From: Coraliomargarita sinensis
GTDB lineage: Bacteria; Verrucomicrobiota; Verrucomicrobiia; Opitutales; Coraliomargaritaceae
Length of the DNA: 64,000 nucleotides
Direction of reading: 5' to 3'
Assembly: GCF_003185655.1 (NCBI RefSeq)
Contig: NZ_QHJQ01000004.1
Location: 248,001 to 312,000 of the forward strand
Part shown: positions 1 through 9,636 of the stretch, piece by piece
How the letters are laid out: every line of letters starts with the position of its first letter
How positions within the stretch are numbered: position 1 is the stretch's first letter
Program-made: the position numbers and the translations under genes
The notes under the pieces: model-generated
The model's database searches: none
Seen by the model: the letters and a program-made list of their open reading frames with translations, nothing else
What the model was told of the DNA's origin: nothing

Positions 1-2
1 TT

Positions 3-602
3 CAGCCGACAGATGTAGACGCTAGCAGCCAGTTTAGTCCTTCTTTTGACTCGTCCCATGTCATAGACGGTTCTGGCTTAGGCGCTGATAGCTCGGACGT
101 TGAAACCGGCGATCCGGTGCCTACAACCTGGCCCACTAACATAAATGACTCCAACACCCGTAGTGCTAGCTGGGTGTCTCGAGATGAAAACAACGGGTGG
201 ATCATGTTCGATCTCGGTCAGAGCTACGAATTGGACGGCATGCACATCTGGAACTACAACTCCCTCGAATCAAGGGGTATACAAGATGTGAACATCAAGT
301 TCGCTACCACCCTTACTGGCACCTTCGGCAGCACTGATGAGACCGACACCGGATGGGGCACGACGACCGCCGAGACATTCACGCAAGCATCAAAGCTGAA
401 CACTTATACAGGGGAAACGTACTCCCTCGGCAGCACCGTTACGGCTCAATACGTCCTGTTTGATATTCAAACGAATTACGGCGATAGCTTAGTCGGTTTG
501 GATGAAGTCCGCTTCACCGGCACCGCCGTTCCAGAGCCTTCGTCTTTTGCCCTGCTTGCTAGCTGCTTCGGCCTGACCTGGATCATGGTTCGTCGCCGCT
601 AA
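3..602 (+). CDS. Discoidin-like PEP-CTERM surface protein (5' end outside window)
   Basis: The frame is open from base 3 and ends at the stop at 600-602; start and signal peptide lie outside the window. The product resembles an F5/8 type C (discoidin) sugar-binding fold: FDLGQSYELDGMHIWNYN, a middle strand region, then VLFDIQTNYGD and GLDEVRFTG. It ends in a PEP-CTERM sorting tail: VPEPSSF, a hydrophobic stretch, then VRRR. Such proteins are exported, processed by an exosortase and kept at the cell surface. The gene is a near copy of the complete one at 12300-12983, with a one-codon difference near residue 60 of this fragment. A hairpin terminator follows. The precise ligand is unknown. Confidence 0.85.
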   Translation, partial: QPTDVDASSQFSPSFDSSHVIDGSGLGADSSDVETGDPVPTTWPTNINDSNTRSASWVSRDENNGWIMFDLGQSYELDGMHIWNYNSLESRGIQDVNIKFATTLTGTFGSTDETDTGWGTTTAETFTQASKLNTYTGETYSLGSTVTAQYVLFDIQTNYGDSLVGLDEVRFTGTAVPEPSSFALLASCFGLTWIMVRRR

Positions 603-632
603 GGTTTAGACTGATAAACTATAAATTTTTCC

Positions 633-666
633 AAAAGCGCAAGGACTTCACACTTTGCGCTTTTTT
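633..666 (+). terminator. Rho-independent terminator after the PEP-CTERM gene
   Basis: AAAAGCGCAA pairs with TTGCGCTTTT around a 12-base loop and ends in a T run. It is 31 bp beyond the stop and is conserved at 13014-13047. Confidence 0.8.
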
Positions 667-897
667 GTGCCCGCAAACCAAGTACCGAACAGGAACTACG
701 GCATCCGGTTAAGCGGAAATCGCAGGGCCTCCAACTTGTCTTCGACCATGAGCACTGATTGAATGACTGAGGCCGCGCAAGATGACAAAACGGGTCAAGA
801 GGTCAAAACGAGTCACGTCATTATCTTTGTGGTCGTGGCGTCGGGAACCGAGGAGGGGGTCATTCCGTCCGCCACTAGTGTCTATTTTATTCTATAT

Positions 898-1096
898 GGG
901 CAATCGCATCCTGCTGTTTCCGGTTCACTTGTCACAGTGTAGCTTTAGCGAAGACGGATCCAGCCAGCCAATACCCTCAATACCGAAGCAAAGCCGATAC
1001 TCGAAGGCAATATGGTCCGTCGCGTCTTCAAGGCACTTTTCTTATTCTCGTAAGCCATTGGCGATTATAACAGATCCTAAGTTTGAAGGGTACAGG
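898..1096 (-). mobile_element. IS relic R1 (5' end of a decayed rve-type IS)
   Basis: This is one of seven related segments (R1-R7), all in the same orientation. Read on the minus strand it begins TGTACCCTTCAAACTTAGGA and contains a small ORF (1058 to 945, 37 codons: MAYENKKSALKT, then a hydrophobic part ending LAGWIRLR). After 17 bp it reaches a GTG start reading VNRKQQDAIA, which matches the transposase start seen in R2 (VNRKQQSVIEYL). A stop follows quickly, so only the 5' end of the element survives. It lies in the leader of the heparinase-like gene and might affect its transcription. Confidence 0.7.
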
Positions 1097-1158
1097 CGCG
1101 AGACGTCTCGCCGAATCTTCGGATTGACTCTCACGGGCGCGCCAGTGTCCACTAAGAT

Positions 1159-3003
1159 ATGCGCAAAATAGCCCTTCTTTGGATCCTGCAAATCGCCCTT
1201 CTACTCGTGCCGCTTACTTCAGGAGCTTATCCCAGCGAACTGCTTGACGAATTAAAGGCGAGGCGGGATATGCCACACCCGCGCATTTTGCTCGCCGCAG
1301 AGGCCACGGACGACTGGCGGGAGTCGATCGCGGCGGATCCGATTAAGCAGAGCGTCGCGTCCTTCGTTGTCAAAAAGGCGGAGGTTTATCTCAACAAAGA
1401 CTTAGTCGCCTACGAACTCACGGGGCGCCGCCTGCGCGGACCGTGTCGCGCGGTCATGAACCGGATCGCTTATCTGGGCCTGGCTTATAAGCTGACCGGC
1501 GATCCGCGTTTTGCCAAACGGGGCGTTCGTGAAATGTTGAACGTCGCGTCCTTCAAAGATTGGAATCCAAGTCGCTTCCTCGATACCGCCACCATGACGG
1601 CGGCACTGGGCTTCGGTTACGACTGGTTTTTCCACGAAATGGGCGAGGCCGAGCGGCGGAGCATCCGCGAAGCGATTATTAAGCAAGGGCTGCTGCCCTC
1701 TTTCCAACCGGGTAACAACCGGTGGGTCGGATCGAAGAACAACTGGAACCAAGTCTGCCAAGCGGGCCTCACGGTTGGCGCGCTAGCGATTTTCGAAGAC
1801 GCCACTGAAATCGCCGCCATCATCATCGACCGCGGCATCAAAAACGTGCCCACCGCTCTCAAAGCCTACGCGCCCGACGGTGCCTATCCCGAAGGTCCGG
1901 GCTATTGGGAATACGGAACGAGTTACACCGTTTTACAGATTACCGCACTCGAGTCCGTGCTGGGGCAGGACTTCGGCCTCAGCGCTCATCCAGGATTCCT
2001 CGAATCCTCCGATTACTACCTACACACCCACCGACCGGACCGACAATTATTCAACTACTCGGACAACAGCCTGAACAAGCCGGTCAATCCCGCCAGCTTT
2101 TGGTTTGCCGCCAAGCGCAACAAACCGGCCCTGCTTTGGTCGGAACTGCCGAAGCTTCAAGCTCTGATTGCCTCAGAACCCGGAGAAGGAATAAAGGACC
2201 GCTTCTTCCCGCTCGTGCTGTTCTGGGCTGGTGAAATCGCGCCCGACGCCGAGCCCAAAGAGCTCAGTTGGCACGGTCGAGGCCACACTCCGGTCGCGCT
2301 TCATCGTAGCTCATGGGAGCCGGACGCCACTTACTTCGGCATCAAAGGCGGCTCACCCCGTGTCAACCACGCCCACATGGACGCGGGGACATTCGTCCTC
2401 GACATGGGCGGCGTGCAGTGGGTCGAAGATATCGGAGCGCAATCCTACAACTCGCTAGAAAGTCTCGGCCTGCATATTTGGAGCAACGATGCGGATAGCG
2501 ACCGCTGGCGCGTCTTCAGATTCGGTCCGTGGTCGCACAACACGGTGATCGTCGATGGACAAGCCCAGGACGTCGATGGGCGGACCACGCTGACTCACTT
2601 CACGAACGATCCCTTCACGCAAGTCACCCTCGACCTGAGCGAAGCCTTCGGCGGTCGCCTCGCCTCCGCCATTCGGACAGCCAGCCTACCGGAGCCCGAA
2701 CTCTTCGAGATCCGCGATCGACTCACAGCTGATACGAGCGACCGTGATGCGCGCTGGGCGTTTTTCACGCGTGCTGAACTCGACATCAAGAGCGGCAAGA
2801 TCGCCCACCTCCGCCGCGATGGGAGAACGATGCGCGTCTCGCTGCTCGCTCCGGCAGACGCTTCTTTCAAAAATATCTCCACCGAAGCGCCAAACAACTG
2901 GGACGGGCCAAACCCGGGCAGCTCCATGCTCGGTCTGACCACAAGCATCCCGGCAAACGAAACCCGCGAGATCCAAGTCCGCTTCGAGTTGATCGATTAC
3001 TAA
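1159..3003 (+). CDS. Heparinase II/III-like polysaccharide lyase, secreted
   Basis: 614 residues with a Sec signal peptide (hydrophobic core within residues 4-20, cleavage after about TSGA). An alpha/alpha toroid N-terminal part includes SKNNWNQVC near 194 and PEGPGYWEYGTSY near 245. A beta-sandwich part carries NHAHMDAGTF near 403 and FGPWSHNTV. In heparinase II-type lyases a Tyr and two His at comparable places perform beta-elimination of uronate polymers; Tyr near 250 and His near 404 fit that pattern. The likely role is periplasmic cleavage of an acidic polysaccharide. The start is the first ATG before the signal peptide; no strong Shine-Dalgarno is seen. IS relics lie on both sides, but the 3' end looks intact. 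Substrate not determinable. Confidence 0.85.
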   Translation: MRKIALLWILQIALLLVPLTSGAYPSELLDELKARRDMPHPRILLAAEATDDWRESIAADPIKQSVASFVVKKAEVYLNKDLVAYELTGRRLRGPCRAVMNRIAYLGLAYKLTGDPRFAKRGVREMLNVASFKDWNPSRFLDTATMTAALGFGYDWFFHEMGEAERRSIREAIIKQGLLPSFQPGNNRWVGSKNNWNQVCQAGLTVGALAIFEDATEIAAIIIDRGIKNVPTALKAYAPDGAYPEGPGYWEYGTSYTVLQITALESVLGQDFGLSAHPGFLESSDYYLHTHRPDRQLFNYSDNSLNKPVNPASFWFAAKRNKPALLWSELPKLQALIASEPGEGIKDRFFPLVLFWAGEIAPDAEPKELSWHGRGHTPVALHRSSWEPDATYFGIKGGSPRVNHAHMDAGTFVLDMGGVQWVEDIGAQSYNSLESLGLHIWSNDADSDRWRVFRFGPWSHNTVIVDGQAQDVDGRTTLTHFTNDPFTQVTLDLSEAFGGRLASAIRTASLPEPELFEIRDRLTADTSDRDARWAFFTRAELDIKSGKIAHLRRDGRTMRVSLLAPADASFKNISTEAPNNWDGPNPGSSMLGLTTSIPANETREIQVRFELIDY

Positions 3004-3027
3004 GAGGAATTTGCTTTGGGGCGGCGC

Positions 3028-3354
3028 TATACCCCCACTCCGGCTTCTCCTCGACAAACTTCACACACAGTTCACGAACAACTTCCATTTCCTGCTGCCG
3101 GTCCGTTTGTATCCTGCGCTTTGCCGTGTATTTGAGTGCTATTAATTTCCGGTGCCATGCCATCAGCGTTGTTGGAGTGACCAGACTTGCATAGGTCTGT
3201 AACGTTGCCCAACCGAGTGCCTTCGCCTTCTTGGCCAAGCTTCTCCGCTGTATATTGCTTAAAAAAGCTTCTTCCCTGAAGCATTAAGCTGATGCTTTAT
3301 AACCCGGTTCTCTTCTAACAGGTACTCGATCACAGACTGTTGCTTCCGATTCAC
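3028..3354 (-). pseudogene. Transposase fragment (rve/integrase-core type), frameshifted and truncated
   Basis: Minus strand from a GTG at 3354: VNRKQQSVIEYLLEENRV, then a frameshift near KKLF, then NIQRRSLAKKAKALGW and VTPTTLMAWHRKLIALKY, ending at KPEWGY. This matches the N-terminal third of IS3/IS481-like transposases (typical motifs VTPDTLLRWHRKL and WGYRRIQG). Homology stops beside the 3' end of the heparinase-like gene, so the catalytic core is gone. It is continuous with the 5' segment R2, which identifies the parent of the R1-R7 family. Confidence 0.85.
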
Positions 3355-3526
3355 TTGTCACAGTGTAGCTTTAGCGAAGACGGATCCATCCAGCCAATAC
3401 GCTCAATACCGAAGCGAAGCCGACACTCGAAGGCAATATGGTCCACCGCGTCTTCAAGGCACTTTTCTTTCTTATTTCCGTAAGTCATTGGCAAGCAGAA
3501 CAGCTCCAAAGTTTGAAGGGTACAGG
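3351..3526 (-). mobile_element. IS relic R2 (5' end joined to its transposase fragment)
   Basis: Same sequence family as R1, ending at GTTTGAAGGGTACAGG on the plus strand. It is the only copy still attached to a recognisable N-terminal transposase segment. The outer end abuts the remnant of a Gfo/Idh/MocA gene at 3530, consistent with insertion into that gene followed by deletion. Confidence 0.8.
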
Positions 3527-3529
3527 CCG

Positions 3530-3685
3530 ATGACTGCGAATGTCCAGCTCGGTAATCTCTGTGCGCGGGCGGGCAAAAAGCTCGAACTCAACGAGAATGG
3601 CCTTATCACCAATCACCCCTCCATCAACGAACTCGCCTGGCGCGAACCGCGTCAAGGCTGGGGGCCATTAGGTCAGAAGATTTAG
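3530..3685 (+). pseudogene. 3' remnant of a Gfo/Idh/MocA-family oxidoreductase
   Basis: The frame reads NVQLGNLCARAGKKLELNEN, then LITNHPSINELAWREPRQGW, then a short tail to TAG at 3683-3685. This resembles the C-terminal end of secreted Gfo/Idh/MocA dehydrogenases (N-ARTGKKLEWD followed by a final RxGW). The N-terminal NAD-binding part is missing and R2 lies directly upstream. The tail overlaps the 3' end of the convergent propeller gene by about 60 bp. Inferred to be a decayed gene, not expressed. Confidence 0.7.
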
Positions 3686-4577
3686 TGAAGCTTAATGTGT
3701 AAACAGAGACCTTGTCCTGCTTGAACTGCGGGACGTAGAGAAGACCTTCTTCGCGCTTGATGCCGATGTCGGCCGGGGTCGGAATGTCGATCAGCTTGTG
3801 CACTGTCTTGCGGTCGGCCTCGATCAGATAGACCGCGTCGCCCATGAAGTCGGATACGATGAAGCTGCCGTCTTCCAGCACTTCGATCCCATCCAGGTTG
3901 ACGAAGTGTTCCGCCAGGCCGAAGGCGATGGCTTCTTTCTCGCCCGTGGGGTCGAGCTCATAAATTTCGTGAAGGTCCCAGCTGACTCCATACATTTTGT
4001 CGTCATCAAAGGTGATGCCGTTGATGCTGGCAGGTGCACGGATCTCGCTCCTGCTGCCATCGGGATGGAGCGCGAAGACTTTGCCGGCCGCAGTGTCGGA
4101 AACCCACACCCGCTTGCCGTCGGTCGCGAGGTCGTTGGCTTTGACGAAGCCCTCGGCCACCAACTGGAGCCGATCATCGCCCACGCGCATCACCCGCGTG
4201 TTGTCGCTAAAGTAGAGCTCGCCATTGAGCACGCACATGCCCTTGGGCGAATGGATGATCTGATCCGGTCGGCTCGTGAACCAGCGCAGTTCACCGACCT
4301 GGTGGTTCGCCTTGATGGTGGAGATGAAACCGACCCCGTCGTCGTCCCAATAGTGTTCGGGCTCGCTTTCGACGTTGGCAACATAGGCCAGACCTTGACC
4401 CCCATCCCAGAGCACGCATTCCGGAACCTTAAAGCCATCGATGGTGACGAGGTGTTCGGCCTGCCAGGGGGCCCGGGCTAGCGGCCCCGACCACTTCGCG
4501 GACTGACAACCGGCCAGGGTGATTGCGACGCAGGAGGCAAGCAGGCACTGCTTGATGGGAAATCGACGGGCGTTCAT
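3624..4577 (-). CDS. SMP-30/gluconolactonase-like beta-propeller lipoprotein
   Basis: 317 residues from the ATG at 4577; a GTG 45 bp upstream is possible but adds residues before the signal peptide. The signal ends in a lipobox (ITLAGC, Cys24), so it is probably membrane-anchored. The body has propeller-like blades: DGGQGLAYVANVES, SPKGMCVLNGELYFSDN, VKANDLATDGKRVWVSD, SINGITFDDDKMYGV, LDGIEVLEDGSFIVSD and GIKREEGLLYVPQF. SMP-30/NHL folds of this type include lactonases, but metal-binding residues cannot be assigned confidently. It lies 41 bp behind the large cytochrome/propeller gene and is probably co-transcribed with it. Confidence 0.75.
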   Translation of the reverse strand: MNARRFPIKQCLLASCVAITLAGCQSAKWSGPLARAPWQAEHLVTIDGFKVPECVLWDGGQGLAYVANVESEPEHYWDDDGVGFISTIKANHQVGELRWFTSRPDQIIHSPKGMCVLNGELYFSDNTRVMRVGDDRLQLVAEGFVKANDLATDGKRVWVSDTAAGKVFALHPDGSRSEIRAPASINGITFDDDKMYGVSWDLHEIYELDPTGEKEAIAFGLAEHFVNLDGIEVLEDGSFIVSDFMGDAVYLIEADRKTVHKLIDIPTPADIGIKREEGLLYVPQFKQDKVSVYTLSFTKSSDLMAPSLDAVRARRVR

Positions 4578-4618
4578 AATAGTAATCTCTGTTCTTCGGT
4601 TTAAATGATCGAGTCCGC

Positions 4619-7600
4619 TCACTCGTCGAGTTCCACGCGGACCTGGCGGCCCGCCATGTCCGCGGTATCCGCGGTTAGTTCGCCGGTCACCCCAGGGTCG
4701 CTACTGGTGAGTGCGAGGGTGAAGGTCTTCAAACTGCCAGTGAGCGAATAGCTCAGGTCACCGGAGGCATTCGCCTGGCCGTCGTTGTAGTTCAACTCAG
4801 CCAGCAGGTCGAGCGGCCCGTTGGCATCGTTGCTGATAGTGGATTGATAGGCATAGGTCTTCTGGACATCGGCTCCCTGGGGCGGACTGCCACCGCCGGA
4901 GGATCCGAGAACCGCAAACTCGTTGAAGCCATACTGGTCGCTGGGATCGGGGTCGGTGGCACTGTTGATGGTAAGCCGCAGGTAGCGCGTGGTCGCCGGG
5001 TTGTCGAAGTCGAAGACCTGCCCCTCACCGGTGCCAGCGAGAACAGGCTGGTCATTGAGAGCAGTCGACCAGGAAAGGGAAGACAGGTCGGAAAGCGTGA
5101 AACCGGCCGGCACGCCGCTGGCCGTGGCCACATCGATCCCGGTGATGGTGCCGATGCTGCTGGATCCGCCGCTGCCGGAGGCATTGTTGCCCCAGATAGC
5201 CACCGCTCCCACCGTTTGCTCCTGACCCAGGTCGTAGTAAATTTCAAGCGGCGGACTGGCAGCGCCACCGATCCCCCCTTGGCTGCCCGGCTTGACATAC
5301 CAGATTGCGGCACCGTTCCAGGAATCGGCAGGGTCGGTTTCAAGATCGATCCGGTTCGACGGGAAGCCCGATCCATCGATGGTGTTACTGCTAGCACCAT
5401 TGACGCCCGCAGCGTCGGAGCCGTTCCGGTTGACTTCTGCAATCGCTGCCAGGGGGCTTATCGGGACGATTTCAGCGGTTTCAGTAGTGAATTTCCAAAC
5501 GGTTTCGTCCGTGATGGCAGCGAAATTGTTGCCGGATTCATCCAGAATCGCAGTGGATTCGATTTCGACATAGTATTCCAGACCTCCGTGAAGGTCGGAG
5601 GACGGGGTTATCACCAGCTCCGCGTTGGTCACGGTAATTTGGGATGAGGTTGCGACGTCGAATGATTCGATGATGGCATCGTTGTCCACCCTGCGAATTC
5701 GAATAAATCCGGAACCCAGCACGATCGGCTTGTTAAATAGGGCGATCAGATTGATGTCATTTCCTATACCGGATGCCTGATAGGCAGGTGAACTGGCGAT
5801 CAGAAAAGGCGAATTGGTGTCTGCCGTGCCCGGGCTAGTTCCGTCAATCTGCATTAAGTAAGCAATCAGCTCATCAAATTCGCCGCTACTCAGCGAACTG
5901 GTATCGTGCGCACTGTTGGATGCCGCGCCGATGAATACATCAGCCAGCGTAGCCGCAGAGCCGTTGTGTAAATAGGGGGCGGTCTTCCAGACATCCTTAA
6001 GCGTCGGCGTGTCGATCCCGTCCAGCGGACTGCCAAGTCGTTGCCCGGAACTGCCGATTAGTGTGCCAATATCATGACGCAGGCCTTGTGGGCTGTCGGT
6101 AAATTCGGGTCCGCCGTGGCAGGTCATGCAACTGAGCGCCTCGAAGTGTTGCTTTCCGGCGATAGCCTCCACGGTCATGGAGCCATCAGAATTCCGGTGC
6201 GGGCTGTCGGGAAATTCGGTCAGCGATTCAAGGTAGGCTACCAGTGCATCCAGATCGCCGCTGACTCCGGTCTTGAGATCACCCAGAGGCTGGGAGCGGG
6301 TTCCGGTATTGAAATCGGCGTCGTCCATCAATCCTTCAGCCGCGTTGAGATTGCGAATCTGCCCTTCGAAATCGTGGATCTCGTCGAAATTGCCGGACCA
6401 GTGGACTTTCCCGTGCCGCGAGGCACCACCTCGCCCCTTCAGAGCGATTGTATTGCGCAGACCTTCTCCGAATCCGGTGAAGTCCCAGACCCTGCCATCC
6501 TGACCGCCATCGTCATGACAGCTGGCACAACTCATGTAGGAATCGCGGGTGAGCCGGGCATCCTTGCCGTTGTAGAAGAGTTGTTTGCCATGCAGAACCC
6601 TGGGAGCCAGCACTTCCGTTCCAACGGTGGAAACGTTAGCGAGCTGAATTGCCTGTAAACTGGTGCTGTTAAGGATACCCGAGATATCGAAAAAGGCGAC
6701 ATCGCGCGACATGAAATTGTGCACAATCAACCGTTCGCCGGCAGCGTCGACCACGAGGCCATGGGGCGCGTCACCGACATCCTCGATTGAGGCGATCACC
6801 GCTCCGCTGTAGGCATCGATCACATCCACGGCGTTGCTCCCCTGGAGCAGCGCAAAGACATAGTCCCCCAAGGGAGTGTGTGACACCGCAACGGGCATGG
6901 CACGGTCATTCAAGTCGAGGCGGCTGGAGATGACCTCCGACGAGCTGGACAAATCCACCACCGAAATGATCGGACGGACGGTATTCTCGAACGTCAGCCC
7001 AAGCCCGTCCCGGAAGACACCGCGTTGGATGTTGTCCTTTTTCGAGGGAACCCAAAGCTTATGATTATCCGGGCCAACCGCGGCGGCGCCCAAATAGTTC
7101 GGCAGGCCACGACCCGCGTCTTCGTCGTCGGGGGTCGTGTCGATGGCCAGCTCGATGGTGCTGAGGATACTGAAGGTGCTGGTCGAAACTTCCGTAATCT
7201 CACCCGCATCATCGGGCGAAATAAAGCGAGAGACGAAGAGCCGCGCTCCGTCAGCGGATAGCGCGAGTCCGCGCGGATTCGGACCCGTGTCCAGCGCGCG
7301 GGCAATCGTTCCGGTGGCCGCCGTGATCTCGACGAGCTGTCCGGCCGCTTCGAGGCTGACGTAAACCTCGGAGCCCGTCGACGAACGAACGATGCCCGCA
7401 GGCTGCGAGCCATACGGCAGGGGGTGTGTGGCATGGACAGCACCGCTGTCGGGATCGAGCACGGAAATGCTCGCACTGCCCCGGTTCACCACCCAGATGT
7501 CGCCGCCGGGCAGTTGCGTCAGCGCAAAAGGCTGCTCTCCGACCGATACCTCGAAGCGTTTGCTTAGATTGGTGGCATCGATACAAGCGACGCTGTTGTT

Positions 7601-9466
7601 GTCACGGTTTACCGTCCAGATAAGGTCTCGCGTGGAATCCAGCAAGACTGTGGCGGAGATGCGCGGAGTGCCCACCACGGGCCGATGCACCGTGTGGGTG
7701 AATGTGTAGCTCGACTCGACAAGGGGTTCGCTCACCCGGCGGCCGGTGACGGTCACGTTGTAGTGCCCCGGCTCCGTGTAGGTGTGGGCAACAGTGGTGT
7801 CAGTGGAGAAGGCGGTCGCGGCGGACCCGTCGCCGAAATTCCACGAAACCTCGATGGGGTCGCCGGAACTGTGTGTCGCGGTGACCTCTGCCAGCCAAGT
7901 TGCATCGACTTCGCTCTGTGTGCCCTCCGACACGGAGAGTGCCACCACTTCAATTAACGAGCTGCCGGTCGAGAAAGTGGATGTGAAGACATTGCTGTTG
8001 AGGTTTCCGGCCCAGTCTCGAATCGTGCCGTCTGGAACAACGACCTCGTAGGAACTGTCGACCTCGAACGGGATATCCGGCGCGAAATTGACCACACCTG
8101 CGGTTTGAATCGTGTAAGTGCCCGACAGGGGGGTGCCGGTGCCCAGTTTTCGCACAATGAAACTGGAGGTATCGATATCATCCACCTCGACCATGTCGGT
8201 GAAAGTCAAGCCAACGCGGGTCGTGAGCGCCTGATTAAGTGACCCGTCCACCGGGACGACCATATTCACTTCGGGGCCTGTCGTGTCGGGGGCGGTTTGG
8301 TGCGGGTAGATAGGCGTCCCTTTGGCGTGATCGTCACCCACGATCACCAGATTGCCTGCCGCCGTAGCGAAGTCATAGTCTGCGTTGCTCACTCCGGGAA
8401 AGACCTTGCCGACGGTGGACGAGCCGGCCCCGGAAATATCCACCTTCAGGTAGCTGTTGCTCATACCGATGTGGAGAAAATTGTCCTGCACTACGCAGTA
8501 GCCGCCCTTGCCCGCGCCTGCAATATCGTCGGGAGTCGCAATGAAGGCAGGGCTTGCCGGATCGCTGATGTCCCACATATTCCCATTGGCACCGATGATA
8601 CGGTTGCCGTTAATGATGGTGCTGTATTCAGAGTCGTAGGACGTGCTGGTAAAAAGCAGGACCGGATTCAGCGGGTCGCTGATGTCGAACGTCGTGAGAC
8701 CGGCTCCGTTGTCGGTCTTGGAGATGACGAGCAGATTACCCAGAGGCTGCGCAAAGCCGACCGGGAAATTACCGAGTTGGGTCGGCGGAATCGGATTGGG
8801 CAATCCCGCTCCCCGGTTGGCCAAAACCGGATTGGAGGGATCCGAAGCATCCACGATGTAGAGCCCGAGTCCTGTGCCGGCGACATAGACATAATCTCCC
8901 TGCCAAGCCACCGCAAAGGCCGATCGGTTGTAGCCCGAGTTCTCCAGTCCCGGTAGAAGGAAACGGGAAATCTTCTGCGGGACTGGCGGGTCGGCGGCCG
9001 TGCCGTCGCCCATGTCGGAGAAGTCCCAGAACTCGACTCCCCCGGGCTTGTTGACCGCAAGGCACACGACGTCTCCCCTGATGGAGAAACTGTGGGGCTC
9101 ACCGACTCCTCCGGCGAAATTTGCAGATGCCGTGTCACGGTAGGGAGAATTTCCGTCGGTGGTGAAGACGTCCGTGATGGCACGCGGATCCGAAATATCC
9201 AACAAAGCGAAGCCGCCTGAAGACCCGTTCCCGGCACCATCTGCGGAAAAGGGCACAAGCAGGTAGCCGTTGAGCATGTAAACCATGCCCGTGCCTTGCG
9301 GAACGCCCACCGAGCTGTTGATGGTCGATAGTGGAGTGGTCGTGCCGGTGAAAAGCTCCGACTCGGAGTACGTCAGGTTCCCGATGCCGGGTCCGACAGC
9401 CAAGGCAAATTTGGTCCATAGCGACAGGACAACACAAACAATTAACAGCTTTGGAGATGGGGTCAT
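4619..9466 (-). CDS. Giant beta-propeller, PKD and di-haem cytochrome c fusion protein
   Basis: 1615 residues from the ATG at 9466, where a signal peptide begins (MTPSPKLLIVCVVLSLW); an upstream TTG is less likely. Order: LVIVD-like blades (ALLDISDP, YIVDASDP, TFDISDP, MWDISDP), an SbsA-like Ig domain (near 400), PKD (WNFGDG, near 540), a YVTN-type seven-blade propeller (620-930), and a cytochrome c region with two haem sites, CASCH near 980 and CMTCH near 1113. Then come a second Big_5-like Ig domain and a discoidin-like domain (YYDLGQEQTVGAVAIWGNN). The two haems, with MauG-like spacing, suggest periplasmic electron transfer or peroxidase-type oxidation; the rest suggests surface attachment. 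The function of the fusion is unknown. Confidence 0.85.
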   Translation of the reverse strand: MTPSPKLLIVCVVLSLWTKFALAVGPGIGNLTYSESELFTGTTTPLSTINSSVGVPQGTGMVYMLNGYLLVPFSADGAGNGSSGGFALLDISDPRAITDVFTTDGNSPYRDTASANFAGGVGEPHSFSIRGDVVCLAVNKPGGVEFWDFSDMGDGTAADPPVPQKISRFLLPGLENSGYNRSAFAVAWQGDYVYVAGTGLGLYIVDASDPSNPVLANRGAGLPNPIPPTQLGNFPVGFAQPLGNLLVISKTDNGAGLTTFDISDPLNPVLLFTSTSYDSEYSTIINGNRIIGANGNMWDISDPASPAFIATPDDIAGAGKGGYCVVQDNFLHIGMSNSYLKVDISGAGSSTVGKVFPGVSNADYDFATAAGNLVIVGDDHAKGTPIYPHQTAPDTTGPEVNMVVPVDGSLNQALTTRVGLTFTDMVEVDDIDTSSFIVRKLGTGTPLSGTYTIQTAGVVNFAPDIPFEVDSSYEVVVPDGTIRDWAGNLNSNVFTSTFSTGSSLIEVVALSVSEGTQSEVDATWLAEVTATHSSGDPIEVSWNFGDGSAATAFSTDTTVAHTYTEPGHYNVTVTGRRVSEPLVESSYTFTHTVHRPVVGTPRISATVLLDSTRDLIWTVNRDNNSVACIDATNLSKRFEVSVGEQPFALTQLPGGDIWVVNRGSASISVLDPDSGAVHATHPLPYGSQPAGIVRSSTGSEVYVSLEAAGQLVEITAATGTIARALDTGPNPRGLALSADGARLFVSRFISPDDAGEITEVSTSTFSILSTIELAIDTTPDDEDAGRGLPNYLGAAAVGPDNHKLWVPSKKDNIQRGVFRDGLGLTFENTVRPIISVVDLSSSSEVISSRLDLNDRAMPVAVSHTPLGDYVFALLQGSNAVDVIDAYSGAVIASIEDVGDAPHGLVVDAAGERLIVHNFMSRDVAFFDISGILNSTSLQAIQLANVSTVGTEVLAPRVLHGKQLFYNGKDARLTRDSYMSCASCHDDGGQDGRVWDFTGFGEGLRNTIALKGRGGASRHGKVHWSGNFDEIHDFEGQIRNLNAAEGLMDDADFNTGTRSQPLGDLKTGVSGDLDALVAYLESLTEFPDSPHRNSDGSMTVEAIAGKQHFEALSCMTCHGGPEFTDSPQGLRHDIGTLIGSSGQRLGSPLDGIDTPTLKDVWKTAPYLHNGSAATLADVFIGAASNSAHDTSSLSSGEFDELIAYLMQIDGTSPGTADTNSPFLIASSPAYQASGIGNDINLIALFNKPIVLGSGFIRIRRVDNDAIIESFDVATSSQITVTNAELVITPSSDLHGGLEYYVEIESTAILDESGNNFAAITDETVWKFTTETAEIVPISPLAAIAEVNRNGSDAAGVNGASSNTIDGSGFPSNRIDLETDPADSWNGAAIWYVKPGSQGGIGGAASPPLEIYYDLGQEQTVGAVAIWGNNASGSGGSSSIGTITGIDVATASGVPAGFTLSDLSSLSWSTALNDQPVLAGTGEGQVFDFDNPATTRYLRLTINSATDPDPSDQYGFNEFAVLGSSGGGSPPQGADVQKTYAYQSTISNDANGPLDLLAELNYNDGQANASGDLSYSLTGSLKTFTLALTSSDPGVTGELTADTADMAGRQVRVELDE

Positions 9467-9561
9467 TCTTGGAAAATATTTCGGGCGAGGCAAGTCATGC
9501 GCACTCGATGACTAAGTAAGTCATCAAATAAGTTTTCCCATCACTTAACCTTGCGCAACTT

Positions 9562-9636
9562 GTAGCCGGGCGGCTTCGCGTTCGGTCGCTTCGAACGTTC
9601 CGCAAGGATCGACCGAAGCGGAAGCGCTCCGGCTAC
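9562..9636. repeat. Long imperfect hairpin (REP-like)
   Basis: A 27-base arm starting GTAGCCGG pairs with a 27-base arm ending CCGGCTAC around a 21-base loop, with six mismatches. It lies upstream of two divergent genes, so it is unlikely to be an ordinary terminator. REP-like palindrome or mRNA-stabilising element is an inference. Confidence 0.6.

Larger units (their letters stand above)
1..780 (+). repeat. Copy 1 of a 0.78-kb duplicated block
   Basis: Bases 1-780 align with 12379-13161, with only scattered substitutions and one 3-base difference. The block contains most of the discoidin/PEP-CTERM gene, its terminator and about 110 bp of non-coding DNA beyond it. Similarity stops abruptly after GCCGCGCAA in both copies. 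The left limit is outside the window. Confidence 0.9.

Noticed and set aside
782..1171. 129-codon plus-strand frame before the heparinase-like gene
   Set aside because: It runs through IS relic R1 on the opposite strand and has no recognisable domain.
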